Positions 28,933 to 37,726 of a stretch of 64,000 nt of DNA are shown one piece after another (within the stretch, counting starts at the first letter, position 1; the number at the start of each line of letters is the position of its first letter). The notes under the pieces were generated by a model that was not told the DNA's origin, did no database searches, and was given only the letters and a program-made list of their open reading frames with translations. The DNA lies in NCBI GenBank assembly GCA_965247075.1, contig CBDFGK010000002.1, positions 124,001-188,000 of the forward strand, read 5' to 3'. This DNA is from CBDFGK01 sp965247075. GTDB lineage: Bacteria > Pseudomonadota > Gammaproteobacteria > Pseudomonadales > Halieaceae. The translations under genes were made by a program, and so were the position numbers.

Positions 28933-29223
28933 ATGATACGGAAGTTAATGCAGATAAACATGGTCTTTGTACTGAGCCTGGCCTCAACCGCGGCGCTGGC
29001 CGGGCCGGGCAAAGATGCAAATGCACAGCGCCCTGATCGAGCTCAATTAGCACCTGAATGGATTCAAGGATTGTGGATTTTCCTGAAAAGGAGCATATTC
29101 AGGCAAACGGGCACATCCGCCGCTGCGCGGTGGGTGAGGCGCCGTTCATTGCGGCGTCATACAGCAAGTGCAATATTTTCTCTCAGGGTGGTCTTGGAAT
29201 ATGGGCGACGTCATTACTATTAG
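28933..29223 (+). CDS. Short secreted-protein start with degenerate C-terminus
   Basis: AAGGGA precedes ATG 28933. Residues 1-24 form a good signal peptide (VFVLSLASTAALA before G-P-G-K). After about residue 45 the protein becomes Arg/Trp-rich and unlike a natural domain. Another frame from 29058 reads with better codon use for about 50 residues, so a frameshift or deletion has probably damaged a periplasmic-protein gene. It overlaps the start of hspQ. Confidence 0.4.
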   Translation: MIRKLMQINMVFVLSLASTAALAGPGKDANAQRPDRAQLAPEWIQGLWIFLKRSIFRQTGTSAAARWVRRRSLRRHTASAIFSLRVVLEYGRRHYY

Positions 29224-29533
29224 CCGAGCCCAGTTCGCGATCGGCGATATTGTTCAGCATCGGCTGTTTGATTACCGCGGTGTGATCTTCGACGTCGATC
29301 CCACTTTTCAATTGTCAGACGAGTGGTATGAGGCTGCGGCCAGGTCCCGGCCGCCGAAAAACAGGCCTTGGTATCATGTGATGGTGCACGGCGCTCTGCA
29401 TACGACTTATGTGGCGGAACAGAACCTGGCGCATGATTCGAGTGCCGAACCGATTAGTCATCCGATGTTGGGGCACTTTTTTTCCGGAATTGAGAATGGG
29501 AGGTATGTTGGCAATGGGCGTTATACAAACTGA
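29201..29533 (+). CDS. hspQ: Heat-shock protein HspQ (YccV family)
   Basis: The 110-residue protein matches the hemimethylated-DNA-binding/YccV fold. It has F-A-I-G-D-I-V-Q-H-R-L-F-D-Y-R-G-V-I-F-D-V-D-P, then R-P-W-Y-H-V-M-V-H-G and T-T-Y-V-A-E-Q-N-L. HspQ helps regulate protein quality control, acting as a Lon specificity factor in enterobacteria. ATG 29201 gives the family's usual length; an earlier in-frame start at 29168 would overrun the family. Confidence 0.88.
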   Translation: MGDVITISRAQFAIGDIVQHRLFDYRGVIFDVDPTFQLSDEWYEAAARSRPPKNRPWYHVMVHGALHTTYVAEQNLAHDSSAEPISHPMLGHFFSGIENGRYVGNGRYTN

Positions 29534-29595
29534 CGAATCACTTTCAAATTTGCAACCCGTGACGCAATCGACGTAGATTACGAGGACTACCACTG

Positions 29596-29904
29596 ATGTC
29601 TGTTCAAATGCACAATCCACCTCATCCAGGTGAAATTCTCAGGGAGCTTTGTCTTGAGCCACTGGAAATCAGCATTACCGAAGCTGCTGAAGGGCTGGGT
29701 GTGAGTCGTAAAACTCTATCTGCCATATTGAATGGTCGGGCTGGTATTAGCCCCGAAATGGCCCTGCGGCTATCGATAGCATTCGACACCACCCCGGAGA
29801 GCTGGCTCAATCAGCAGTCTCAGTATGATCTTTGGGTCGCCTCCCGGCAGGCGAAAGGTATGAAGGTTAAGAAACTGTATGCCGCCTCTCGATTGACATA
29901 CTGA
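29596..29904 (+). CDS. higA: HigA-type antitoxin / XRE regulator
   Basis: The 102-residue protein begins H-N-P-P-H-P-G-E-I-L-R-E, the signature of HigA/VapI antitoxins. An XRE helix-turn-helix follows (I-T-E-A-A-E-G-L-G-V-S-R-K-T-L-S-A-I-L-N-G). In HigBA operons the toxin normally precedes it. Here the base pairs just upstream hold hspQ and no toxin, and an unrelated-looking toxin lies 25 bases downstream. It may be an orphan, or may control the downstream pair. Confidence 0.85.
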   Translation: MSVQMHNPPHPGEILRELCLEPLEISITEAAEGLGVSRKTLSAILNGRAGISPEMALRLSIAFDTTPESWLNQQSQYDLWVASRQAKGMKVKKLYAASRLTY

Positions 29905-29929
29905 ATATGTTATATATATTCTTTATGGT

Positions 29930-30214
29930 ATGTGGTCGATCTACGAACACCGCCGCCTGGATAAGCAGTTGTCCAGGATTCCTCCTGAAGTGCAAAAGCG
30001 CTATGAGAAATGGAAGGATATTGCAGGGATCTCTGGTCCCAGCGGTCTAAAAGTAATTCGGGGGTTCAGGGATGAGGCACTCCGCGGAGAATGGAAGGGA
30101 TTTCGATCTTCCCGACTGAACCGGCAGTACCGGGTGATCTACAAAGTAGAAGGAGATCGGCTGTTGATTCAAGTAGTGGAGGTAACCCCTCACGACTATC
30201 GGAGGAAATTCTGA
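29930..30214 (+). CDS. RelE/ParE-superfamily toxin
   Basis: The 94-residue protein has the RelE fold pattern: an N-terminal helix pair (L-D-K-Q-L-S-R-I-P-P-E-V-Q-K-R-Y), the strand R-G-E-W-K-G-F-R-S-S-R-L, and the C-terminal Q-Y-R-V-I-Y-K-V-E ... V-E-V-T-P-H-D-Y. The basic residues and the final His-Asp-Tyr are in the positions used for mRNA cleavage in RelE/HigB-type toxins. Its stop overlaps the start of the next antitoxin (TGATG), so that gene is the most likely partner. Confidence 0.83.
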   Translation: MWSIYEHRRLDKQLSRIPPEVQKRYEKWKDIAGISGPSGLKVIRGFRDEALRGEWKGFRSSRLNRQYRVIYKVEGDRLLIQVVEVTPHDYRRKF

Positions 30215-30474
30215 TGAGCGAATTTCGTAAGGCCAAGCGGCGTGTACCAGTATCAACCGGTGAGTCTGTGCGGATTGTGCGCGAGCTACAAGAGCTCAGT
30301 CAGAATCAACTGTCCAGTCTTGCAGGTATACCGCAGTCCACGATTTCAGCAATTGAGCGCGACCGGATTAACCTGGGTGTAGAGCGGGCTAAAACATTGG
30401 CTCGTGCTCTACAATGTCATCCTGCTGTTTTGGTATTCCCAGGCTGGGAGATTGAAGCTGAAGCCGCAACATAA
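30214..30474 (+). CDS. XRE-family antitoxin
   Basis: The 86-residue helix-turn-helix protein (L-S-Q-N-Q-L-S-S-L-A-G-I-P-Q-S-T-I-S-A-I-E-R-D) starts inside the toxin stop codon, with GGAGG at 30201-30205. This translational coupling is what toxin-antitoxin pairs show. It should neutralise the RelE-like protein and repress the operon. An in-frame extension upstream to 30091 lies wholly within the toxin gene and is not believed. Confidence 0.85.
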   Translation: MSEFRKAKRRVPVSTGESVRIVRELQELSQNQLSSLAGIPQSTISAIERDRINLGVERAKTLARALQCHPAVLVFPGWEIEAEAAT

Positions 30475-30632
30475 CAAGATCATGAAATCGGCCACAGGAA
30501 AGCGTGGCCCTGTTTGTCTGCGTCGGTCAGGGCTTGGCGATTACAGCCGCCTTACTGGCTCGCTTGCTTAGTAAAGCCTGTCTGTGGATATACTTAGCCT
30601 CGACTATATTCGTCCAAGAGGCAATAACTGAA

Positions 30633-31811
30633 ATGAAGCATAAAGTGGTATCAATCGTGGGCCTGCTGTTGGTGATATCGGCGCTGGTATCTTTTGGGTT
30701 AGTGCCCGGCATGGCAGACCGCAGTGCTAACAGCGTGGACCGAACGGTAGTGTTGCCAGAGATAAGCACAGCGGCCAGTTTGCACAGTCGGTTGACCGTG
30801 GTCGACTTGCACGCAGACCCTTTGCTATGGCGCAGAAATTTATTGGATGAACTGGAGTACGGACATGTCGATCTGCCACGACTGTTGCGCGGCAACGTGG
30901 CGATACAGGTTTTCGGTGTCGTCACTAAATCTCCGGTGGGCCAGAATTACGACGCCAACAGTGGTGACACCGACCAGCTAACGGCGCTGGTGGTGGCGAG
31001 TATGCAGCCAGTGCGAAACTGGGGTAGCCTGTATCAGCGGGCACTTTTCCAGGCAGAAAAATTACAAAAGCTGGCGGCCGCCGCGCCCGCTAGCCTGCGA
31101 GTTATTCGCAGCCATGCCGATCTCGAAAACCTTTTGGCAGCCAGAACCGACGGCGCAGCCGTTGTCGGGGGCATGCTCGGTCTGGAAGGTGCGCACGCGC
31201 TGGAAGGAAAAATAGAGAATCTGGATGGTCTATTTAACGCTGGGTTTCGCATGCTGGGTCTGGCCCACTTTTTTGACAATGAAGTATCGGGCTCAATGCA
31301 CGGCATGGACAAATATGGCTTAACACCACTGGGTATAGACGTTGTGCAGCGCGCTGAGCAGTTGGGCATGATCATCGATATTGCACATTCCAGCCCCACC
31401 ACAATCTCCGAAGTGTTGGCCATGACCACCAGACCGGTGGTGGTATCCCACGGTGGCGTGAAGGCGACCTGTGAGAATAATCGCAACTTGAGTGACGGGC
31501 AGATTCAGGCGATTGCCGTTAACGGTGGCGTCATTGGCGTGGGCTACTGGGACGGTGCCGTTTGTGAGATCACCCCTGCATCAATCGTCGCCGCCATGTC
31601 CCATATTCGCAACCTGGTAGGCGTTGAGTACATCGCACTGGGCTCGGATTTTGACGGTGGCACGCAAACCGGTTTTGACACCAGTGAGTTAGCCGTCATT
31701 ACGCAGGAGTTGCTTGATCAGGGTTTCAGCGAAGCCGATATCCGCCTGATCATGGGTGGCAATGCCGTGCGTCTGTTTGGCCAGTTGCTGCCGCAAGAAA
31801 ATTCGCAGTAA
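30633..31811 (+). CDS. Membrane dipeptidase, renal-dipeptidase family (M19)
   Basis: The 392-residue zinc peptidase hydrolyses dipeptides. V-V-D-L-H-A-D-P provides the first metal residues and G-L-E-G-A-H-A-L the bridging Glu. I-D-I-A-H-S-S-P and V-V-V-S-H-G-G provide the paired His, and G-S-D-F-D-G-G the Asp. An N-terminal hydrophobic segment (V-S-I-V-G-L-L-L-V-I-S-A-L-V) anchors it or directs export. ATG 30633 follows AAGAGG about eleven bases upstream; earlier in-frame codons from 30504 look non-coding. Confidence 0.87.
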   Translation: MKHKVVSIVGLLLVISALVSFGLVPGMADRSANSVDRTVVLPEISTAASLHSRLTVVDLHADPLLWRRNLLDELEYGHVDLPRLLRGNVAIQVFGVVTKSPVGQNYDANSGDTDQLTALVVASMQPVRNWGSLYQRALFQAEKLQKLAAAAPASLRVIRSHADLENLLAARTDGAAVVGGMLGLEGAHALEGKIENLDGLFNAGFRMLGLAHFFDNEVSGSMHGMDKYGLTPLGIDVVQRAEQLGMIIDIAHSSPTTISEVLAMTTRPVVVSHGGVKATCENNRNLSDGQIQAIAVNGGVIGVGYWDGAVCEITPASIVAAMSHIRNLVGVEYIALGSDFDGGTQTGFDTSELAVITQELLDQGFSEADIRLIMGGNAVRLFGQLLPQENSQ

Positions 31812-31948
31812 GGGTTTCATAATGATTAAACGTGTAGTGCTGCCTGTTGTGGCAACGACGGCGTGTTGATCGAGCTTGTCCCCATGCACTGGGTATTTCC
31901 GCGGTTATCGCCTATATTGGAGCTACGCTCTCATATGGACCCTGACTT

Positions 31949-32320
31949 ATGCGTTCAAAAGTTCTCCTGCTGATCTCGGTTTTGCTGTGTGCCAGCCTGT
32001 TGACCGGTTGTGTACGATTCAAGAGCAAGCGCGGCGTTGAAGTCGCCTGGCAAGCGGAAGTAGCTGAGAAGTTAAAAGTCGGGGAAAGCACTCGAGGGGA
32101 GGTGCTCGATTTGCTGGGGCCGCCCTCGCAGGTAATCAGCCTGGAGGATGAGACCGTACTCTACTACCTGTTTGAAAAGGCCAGGGGCGCGGGCATGATT
32201 CTCATCGTCTACAACACCATAACGATAGATACACGCTATGACCGGGCGATATTCTTCTTTGATGAAAACGATGTGATGACAGATTTCTCCACCCGTATTC
32301 ACAGGCAAGACCCCGAGTAG
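31949..32320 (+). CDS. BamE/SmpA-like outer-membrane lipoprotein
   Basis: The 123-residue protein has a lipoprotein signal peptide ending L-L-T-G-C (lipobox). A BamE/OmlA-type pattern follows: L-K-V-G-E-S-T-R-G-E-V-L-D-L-L-G-P-P-S, then beta-strands. Such small lipoproteins sit in the outer membrane, but this one is not the BamE of the Bam complex by context. Five bases after it comes a second lipoprotein of like design. Confidence 0.75.
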   Translation: MRSKVLLLISVLLCASLLTGCVRFKSKRGVEVAWQAEVAEKLKVGESTRGEVLDLLGPPSQVISLEDETVLYYLFEKARGAGMILIVYNTITIDTRYDRAIFFFDENDVMTDFSTRIHRQDPE

Positions 32321-32324
32321 CCAG

Positions 32325-32924
32325 ATGCCCAGGGCTTTGACAGTGATTGCGCTATTGGTTGCAACGCTGCTGTTACAGGCTTGTATTTCCGTGCGCCATT
32401 ACCATCTGGGTGAGCCCTTGACCGAGGCCGATTCTCCCGCTGTTGAGGACGGCGTTACCCTGCGCGAAGTTATGGCCAGCCTCGGCCCCCCGCAGCGCCT
32501 GTCGACCACGCCCAACGGTTATGTCATGGCGTGGGAGTACTGGTATGTAAAAGAGCGCAAGATTGGTTTTAGCCTGGGTGCTGCCGGCGCTGACTTTCTG
32601 TCTGTTGATTGGGGTGATGCTAACGCCAGTGGCGACTTTTTGTTGATGAGTTTTGATCGCGACCATCGGCTGTTAACCAGTCACTTTGAAGAATGGGACC
32701 GCACTGCCGGTGGCGGCCAGGGTGTACAACCTTTTGTCAGTGCCATAGATGTGGTTGATGTAGAGGATTTGCTGCGTCCTCTGTCACAGCACCGATGGGG
32801 TTTTAATTCGCTGGAGGATTTGCCTGTCTCGCTCAACCGGGACAGCCGTATGGATACGGGACAAAATGGCATACAGCAGCGCGGTACTACCAGTGCGGTG
32901 GGCCAGCAAAGCCTGCAACACTAA
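32325..32924 (+). CDS. Lipoprotein paired with the preceding one
   Basis: The 199-residue protein has a signal peptide with lipobox L-L-Q-A-C. A V-T-L-R-E-V-M-A-S-L-G-P-P-Q-R-L motif mirrors the L-G-P-P motif of its neighbour and suggests the same SmpA/OmlA-type fold. The C-terminal 60 residues look low in structure. The two lipoproteins are nearly contiguous, so they are probably translated together and may form a complex. I do not recognise a specific family. Confidence 0.7.
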   Translation: MPRALTVIALLVATLLLQACISVRHYHLGEPLTEADSPAVEDGVTLREVMASLGPPQRLSTTPNGYVMAWEYWYVKERKIGFSLGAAGADFLSVDWGDANASGDFLLMSFDRDHRLLTSHFEEWDRTAGGGQGVQPFVSAIDVVDVEDLLRPLSQHRWGFNSLEDLPVSLNRDSRMDTGQNGIQQRGTTSAVGQQSLQH

Positions 32925-33051
32925 GGTATTGCAAGCTGCCATATGGTGATGGTTTGGATTCATTATCATTGTAAATATCGAGTAGTTTTTGGCCGCATCG
33001 ATTTGCCGCTATACTGAGGGCCTGAACTGAAGTTCTCAAAGGTGATGCTGT

Positions 33052-36000
33052 ATGATCCACAGACTGGTTTTGCTGTTGGCCGGCACGCTGTTGGCAACCG
33101 CCGCTTTAGCCTGGGATGTGAACGACATGCCGGGGGACAGGCGCAGCATCGAGCTGGCGGTGGATGAAGGCACCTGGATGAGCCTGGATGTCAGCCCCGA
33201 CGGCAAGCACATTGCCTTCGACCTGCTGGGTGATATTTATCTGATACCCATTGACGGTGGTGCGGCCACGGCAATTACTGAAGGCCCCGCCTGGGAGATG
33301 CAGCCGCGTTTTTCTCCCAACGGCAAGCACATCGCTTTTAGTTCAGACCGTGAGGGCAGTGCCAATATCTGGCTGATGGAACGAGACGGCAGCAACGCCA
33401 GAGCAGTTACCAACGAGCAATTTCATACTCTCAACAACCCCACCTGGAGTGCCGATGGCAGTTATCTTGCTGCCCGTAAAAACTATACGACCTGGCGTTC
33501 ACTGGGCACCGGTGAAATATGGCTCTATCACCTGGCCGGTGGCAAGGGTTCTCCGCTGGTAGAACGCCGCAGCGAAACGCTGCAGAAAGAACTGGGCGAG
33601 CCCATATTCTCAGCGGATGGCAGCGCGCTGTACTACACGGAAAATGTTACGCCCGGTGATCTCTTTGTCTACGCGCAAGACTCCAATCGGCAAGTGTTCC
33701 AGATAAAACGTATGGACCTTGCCAGCGGTAAGGTAGAGAAGGCGGTTACCGGTAACGGCGGTGCGGTGCGTGCGACGCCTTCGCCGGATGGTCGGTATCT
33801 GGCTTTCGTGCGACGCCTGGGTCCGAAGTCGGCACTGTTTGTAAAAGACTTGCAGTCTGGAAAAATCGATTTACTTTTTGCTGGGCTGGAACGGGATATG
33901 CAGGAGACCTGGGCCACACAGGGTGTGTATCCCAATATGGACTGGACGCCCGATTCTGAATCCATCGTGTTTTGGGCGGGCGGAAAAATTCGTCGCCTTA
34001 TGCTGGCCGATAAATCTGTGCAGGTAGTGCCTTTCAGTGTGCAGCAGCAACGCACCGTGGCAGAGCCGCCGCGCTTTAAGGTCGATGTTGCTCCAGACAG
34101 GTTCGATAGCAAGATGATGCGCTGGCCAGTACTTTCTCCCGATGGTAAGACGGTGGTGTATGAATCGCTGGGGCGCCTGTATATCAGACCGTTGCCGGAC
34201 GGCAAACCGAAGTTGTTGAGCAAAGACGGCGCGGGTCGTTTCGAGTTGTTTCCGAGCTGGTCGCGCGATGGTCGCCGTATTGTCTTTGTCAGTTGGGACG
34301 ACAAGGAACTGGGTGCTATACGCAGTATTTCCGCACGCGGCGGCAAATCCCGTATCCTCAGCGCCGAGCCGGGCTATTACCGCTGGCCGCGCTTTAGCCC
34401 AGACGGTCTGTCAATTGTGGTGGAGAAGGGCGTTGCCGGAACGCTCACTGCTCAGGCCTGGTCGCAAAAGCCGGGCATTTATTTGATGCCGGCCAAGGGC
34501 GGCGCGATGCGACGGATTACTGCCGATGGTCGCGATCCACATTTTGGCAGTGCCGATGATCGCATCTACCTCACTCGCACCAAGAATGCCTCCAATATTG
34601 CCGGTGCGCGCAATGTGAACGGCGAGGAACACCTGGTTAGTATCGGTTTGATGGGCGAAGAAGAACGTTTGCATGCCTGGTCTGATCTGGCGACCCGTTT
34701 GCTGGTATCCCCGGATGGGCGCTGGCTGACTTTCCGCGAAAATTACAATGTCTATGTGGCACCGATGCCGGTGTCTCCCCTGTCAGTACAACTGGGTGTG
34801 AATGAACGCGATAAACCTCATAGCGCCGCGTTTCGGATTGAAAAAGTGAGCGCAGAGGCGGGGCAGTATCCCAACTGGTCGGCTGGTGACCGCCTGTCCT
34901 GGAGTATGGGGCCTAATAGCTGGCATCAGAATGTGGCGGAACTTTTTCAATCCGATGGCATTGACGGCGTCGCTCAGCAGGTTGTTCTGTCCCGCTCGAT
35001 TGCCGCCGACAAACCTACCGGTAGTCTGGTACTGACCGGCGCCCGTATCCTGACAATGGATGCAGGTACCAGAGTTATCGAAGATGGTGTGCTGGTCATT
35101 GAGGGCAATCGTATTCGAGCGGTGGGAGAGCGCGGCACAGTTACCCTGCCGGCTGACGTCACGGTTGTAGACCTCAGCGGTAAAACCGTCATGCCCGGCC
35201 TGGTTGACGCACATGCACACGGCCCGCAGGGCAAGGATGGTTTGGTGCCACAGCAAAACTGGCTCAACCTGGCCTATTTGGGTTTGGGGGTAACCACCAT
35301 TCATGATCCCGCCAATGATTCCCGTCACATCTATACGGCCGGCGAACTGCAGCGCAGTGGACAGATTTTGGCGCCGCGTATCTTTTCTACCGGCGAGATT
35401 GTGTATGGGGCCAGAAATGAACAATACGCAATTATTGACAGCCTGGATGACGCGCGCGCCCATGTGCGGCGGCTTAAATCCCAGGGGGCAGTATCCGTTA
35501 AAAATTATAACCAGCCGCGCCGGGAGCAGCGCCAGCAAGTGAACGTGGCAGCCATGGAAGAGGGCATGATGGTGGTAGCGGAAGGTGGTTCGCTATATCA
35601 CCTGGATATGAACCTGATTACCGATGGGGTGACCGGTATAGAGCACAATGTACCAGGCGGCCACTTTTACGACGATGTGATGCAACTGTGGTCGGGAACG
35701 CCGGTGGGCTACACCCTGACGCTGAACGTCACCTACGGTGGTATGAGCGGAGAGGACTATTGGTATCAACACACTAATGTTTGGCAACATCCGCTGCTGT
35801 CCCGCTGGGTGCCGCCGCGGGTGCTACAGCCGCGCTCAGTGCGTCGCAAAATGGCACCGGATTCAGAATACGGCGCAGTATTCGACAGCGTCGCTAATGG
35901 TAAGCGGCTGCGGGCGGCGGGTATCAAAGTGAATATAGGTGGCCATGGCCAGCGCGAGGGTCTTGGTGGTCACTGGGAAATGTGGAGTTTTGTTAAGGGC

Positions 36001-36282
36001 GGAATGTCGCCCATGCAGGCGCTGCAAACCGCGACCGGCAGCCCGGCTCACTATCTGGGCATGGATGATGATATTGGTTCACTGGAAGTTGGCAAGCTGG
36101 CTGACCTGCTGATTCTCAATCGCAATCCACTGGACAATATTCGCGATACCGACAAGCTCGACAAGGTCATGCTGAATGGCCGGCTCTACGAGGCGGCAAC
36201 GCTAACTGAAGTCATCACCGGTGATCGACAGCTTAGCGACCTGTACTGGTGGAATGATCCCCAGGCGCATTTGATCAGGTAG
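33052..36282 (+). CDS. Exported PD40 beta-propeller fused to an amidohydrolase
   Basis: The 1076-residue protein has a signal peptide (to about A-L-A-W, residue 20). A TolB-like PD40 propeller covers residues ~40-660 with repeated S-P-D-G-K-x-I/V-A/V-F blades. A metal-dependent amidohydrolase domain covers ~670-1060. V-M-P-G-L-V-D-A-H-A-H is the first metal site, N-I-G-G-H-G-Q-R-E-G and E-H-N-V-P-G-G-H hold further His, and a closing G-K-L-A-D-L-L-I-L is typical of imidazolonepropionase-like hydrolases. Substrate unknown; a periplasmic peptide- or cyclic-amide hydrolase is a guess. GTG and ATG alternatives upstream look unlikely. Confidence 0.88.
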   Translation: MIHRLVLLLAGTLLATAALAWDVNDMPGDRRSIELAVDEGTWMSLDVSPDGKHIAFDLLGDIYLIPIDGGAATAITEGPAWEMQPRFSPNGKHIAFSSDREGSANIWLMERDGSNARAVTNEQFHTLNNPTWSADGSYLAARKNYTTWRSLGTGEIWLYHLAGGKGSPLVERRSETLQKELGEPIFSADGSALYYTENVTPGDLFVYAQDSNRQVFQIKRMDLASGKVEKAVTGNGGAVRATPSPDGRYLAFVRRLGPKSALFVKDLQSGKIDLLFAGLERDMQETWATQGVYPNMDWTPDSESIVFWAGGKIRRLMLADKSVQVVPFSVQQQRTVAEPPRFKVDVAPDRFDSKMMRWPVLSPDGKTVVYESLGRLYIRPLPDGKPKLLSKDGAGRFELFPSWSRDGRRIVFVSWDDKELGAIRSISARGGKSRILSAEPGYYRWPRFSPDGLSIVVEKGVAGTLTAQAWSQKPGIYLMPAKGGAMRRITADGRDPHFGSADDRIYLTRTKNASNIAGARNVNGEEHLVSIGLMGEEERLHAWSDLATRLLVSPDGRWLTFRENYNVYVAPMPVSPLSVQLGVNERDKPHSAAFRIEKVSAEAGQYPNWSAGDRLSWSMGPNSWHQNVAELFQSDGIDGVAQQVVLSRSIAADKPTGSLVLTGARILTMDAGTRVIEDGVLVIEGNRIRAVGERGTVTLPADVTVVDLSGKTVMPGLVDAHAHGPQGKDGLVPQQNWLNLAYLGLGVTTIHDPANDSRHIYTAGELQRSGQILAPRIFSTGEIVYGARNEQYAIIDSLDDARAHVRRLKSQGAVSVKNYNQPRREQRQQVNVAAMEEGMMVVAEGGSLYHLDMNLITDGVTGIEHNVPGGHFYDDVMQLWSGTPVGYTLTLNVTYGGMSGEDYWYQHTNVWQHPLLSRWVPPRVLQPRSVRRKMAPDSEYGAVFDSVANGKRLRAAGIKVNIGGHGQREGLGGHWEMWSFVKGGMSPMQALQTATGSPAHYLGMDDDIGSLEVGKLADLLILNRNPLDNIRDTDKLDKVMLNGRLYEAATLTEVITGDRQLSDLYWWNDPQAHLIR

Positions 36283-36336
36283 CGGTGCCTTATGATGCGG
36301 AAAAAGTGTCTCGAAAAAGAATAGAGGAATGGGATT

Positions 36337-36453
36337 ATGACAGCAATAACATTTGAAAATTCTGAAAAAGAATATTTGGAGTGGGTGGGGAATAATGCCG
36401 ATGCGTTTGTAGTAAATTCGCGAACAAAGTTTGACCCAACTTATATAGTTCTC
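36337..36453 (+). pseudogene. 5' half of a Cys-rich domain gene split by an IS4 element
   Basis: AGAGGA lies nine bases before ATG 36337. The frame encodes 39 residues ending D-P-T-Y-I-V-L-H, where the IS begins. The remainder, R-S-N-C-P-S-I-L-T-Y-P, continues at 37727, and the repeated bases ATAGTTCTC are the target duplication. The restored domain has four Cys (H-R-S-N-C-P, I-K-V-C-A, C-G-M-C) and the F-T-E-R-G-Y-I-K-V-C motif, suggesting a small metal-bound fold. I cannot name the family. Confidence 0.7.
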
Positions 36454-37726
36454 CACTGCTGTCCCGTTAACTTTCATATGAGTTTCATTTGATTGACATC
36501 GGGCAGTCTGCCATCAGGCGGATCACCCCTTAACAACGCCATCAGGTCACGCTTATCAAACAAATTAAGCTGCAGTAATCGCAATAGCTGCTGCATACTC
36601 TTTGTGAGTCCAGACTGAAACTTCAGAAATGCAATTAGCAGGTATACGCACATCGCTATCCATATTTGAGTCATCACTGCATTCTTGCTCGTGCCAACAA
36701 ACGATTTGATTTTCAGGTTCTGTTTTATCCACTTAAAGAATAATTCCACTTGCCACCTGGCTTTGTAGACATCGGCAATCGTCTTGGCTGCCAGTTTGAA
36801 ATTGTTTGTTACAAACACATAGTGCTTACCCGTCTCCGCATCTTTGTAGCCAACCCGCCTTAATCGAACAGGACATTTTTTGGAGACCTGGGGGCCGGTG
36901 AATTCTATCGTTTGATCACACGTCAAACCTTTGCCTTTCAGCACCGATCGACGCTCGATAATGCGGTATTTTGCATTGCTCTTAAGCCGGGTGACGAAGA
37001 AAATACCCTTATCTGTCAATTGCTTATACCAAACGTAATCATTGTAGGCTTTATCAATTGCAATAATACTTCCCTTAGGAAATATGAGCGTGCGACCCAC
37101 TGTTACATCGTGCTTCTTCCCTTCCGTGACGACCACAAACTCCGGCAAATAACCCGCATGATTCAAACCGACGTGCAGCTTAATCGCTCCTTTGGTGGTG
37201 CGAAAATCAGCCCAGGGAAACGCAGACAAACACAAGTCGATGGTGGACGCGTCCAGCGAATAAAGCGGGTGAGTAAATCTGAAACTATGATCAGGCGCCA
37301 CGCCTTGGCAGCGAGTTAACAGTTTTCCAAACAGCGCTTCGTACAGAGCATAAGGCTTATCTTCATTGATGCGCGATAGGTTAGATCGCGACAGCTTCGC
37401 GCTGCCCAGGTGGTAAAGGCGATGCATTTGCGCCGACATATTATCCACGATATCACGCAAGCTGTTTCGACCAGACAATTGAGCCATCGTCAGCGACACA
37501 AACTGTGACCAGCGGGAGGCTTTACGAAAGGAACGGCCAGAATGATGTTGTTTGGCAAGGGTCTCAAATTCATGTCTCGGAACAAGTTTTAGTATTTGTG
37601 ACAGGATCGTATTACAATGCGCCATGGTCTGGTTCCCTCTATTAATACACTGTTTTATAGACAATCTCATTGTATCAATTGTGGCGGAATCAGACCTCCT
37701 TATTTCTCCTTAACGGGACAGCAGTG
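36454..37726 (-). mobile_element. IS4-family insertion sequence
   Basis: Perfect 17-bp inverted repeats CACTGCTGTCCCGTTAA bound the element. ATAGTTCTC is directly repeated outside both ends (9 bp, or 11 bp if the first two IR bases are counted), close to the 10-12 bp usual for IS4. It inserted in the middle of the Cys-rich gene. Confidence 0.92.
36474..37625 (-). CDS. IS4-family transposase
   Basis: The 383-residue protein has the DUF4372-like N-terminal domain (A-K-Q-H-H-S-G-R-S-F-R-K) and catalytic residues in S-L-D-A-S-T-I-D and I-A-I-D-K-A-Y-N-D-Y. The YREK signature of the family is Y-K-A-R-W-Q-V-E-L-F-F-K-W-I-K. ATG 37625 follows an AGAGGG site; the ATG fifteen codons upstream falls close to the inverted repeat and is less likely. 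It appears intact. Confidence 0.9.
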   Translation of the reverse strand: MAHCNTILSQILKLVPRHEFETLAKQHHSGRSFRKASRWSQFVSLTMAQLSGRNSLRDIVDNMSAQMHRLYHLGSAKLSRSNLSRINEDKPYALYEALFGKLLTRCQGVAPDHSFRFTHPLYSLDASTIDLCLSAFPWADFRTTKGAIKLHVGLNHAGYLPEFVVVTEGKKHDVTVGRTLIFPKGSIIAIDKAYNDYVWYKQLTDKGIFFVTRLKSNAKYRIIERRSVLKGKGLTCDQTIEFTGPQVSKKCPVRLRRVGYKDAETGKHYVFVTNNFKLAAKTIADVYKARWQVELFFKWIKQNLKIKSFVGTSKNAVMTQIWIAMCVYLLIAFLKFQSGLTKSMQQLLRLLQLNLFDKRDLMALLRGDPPDGRLPDVNQMKLI

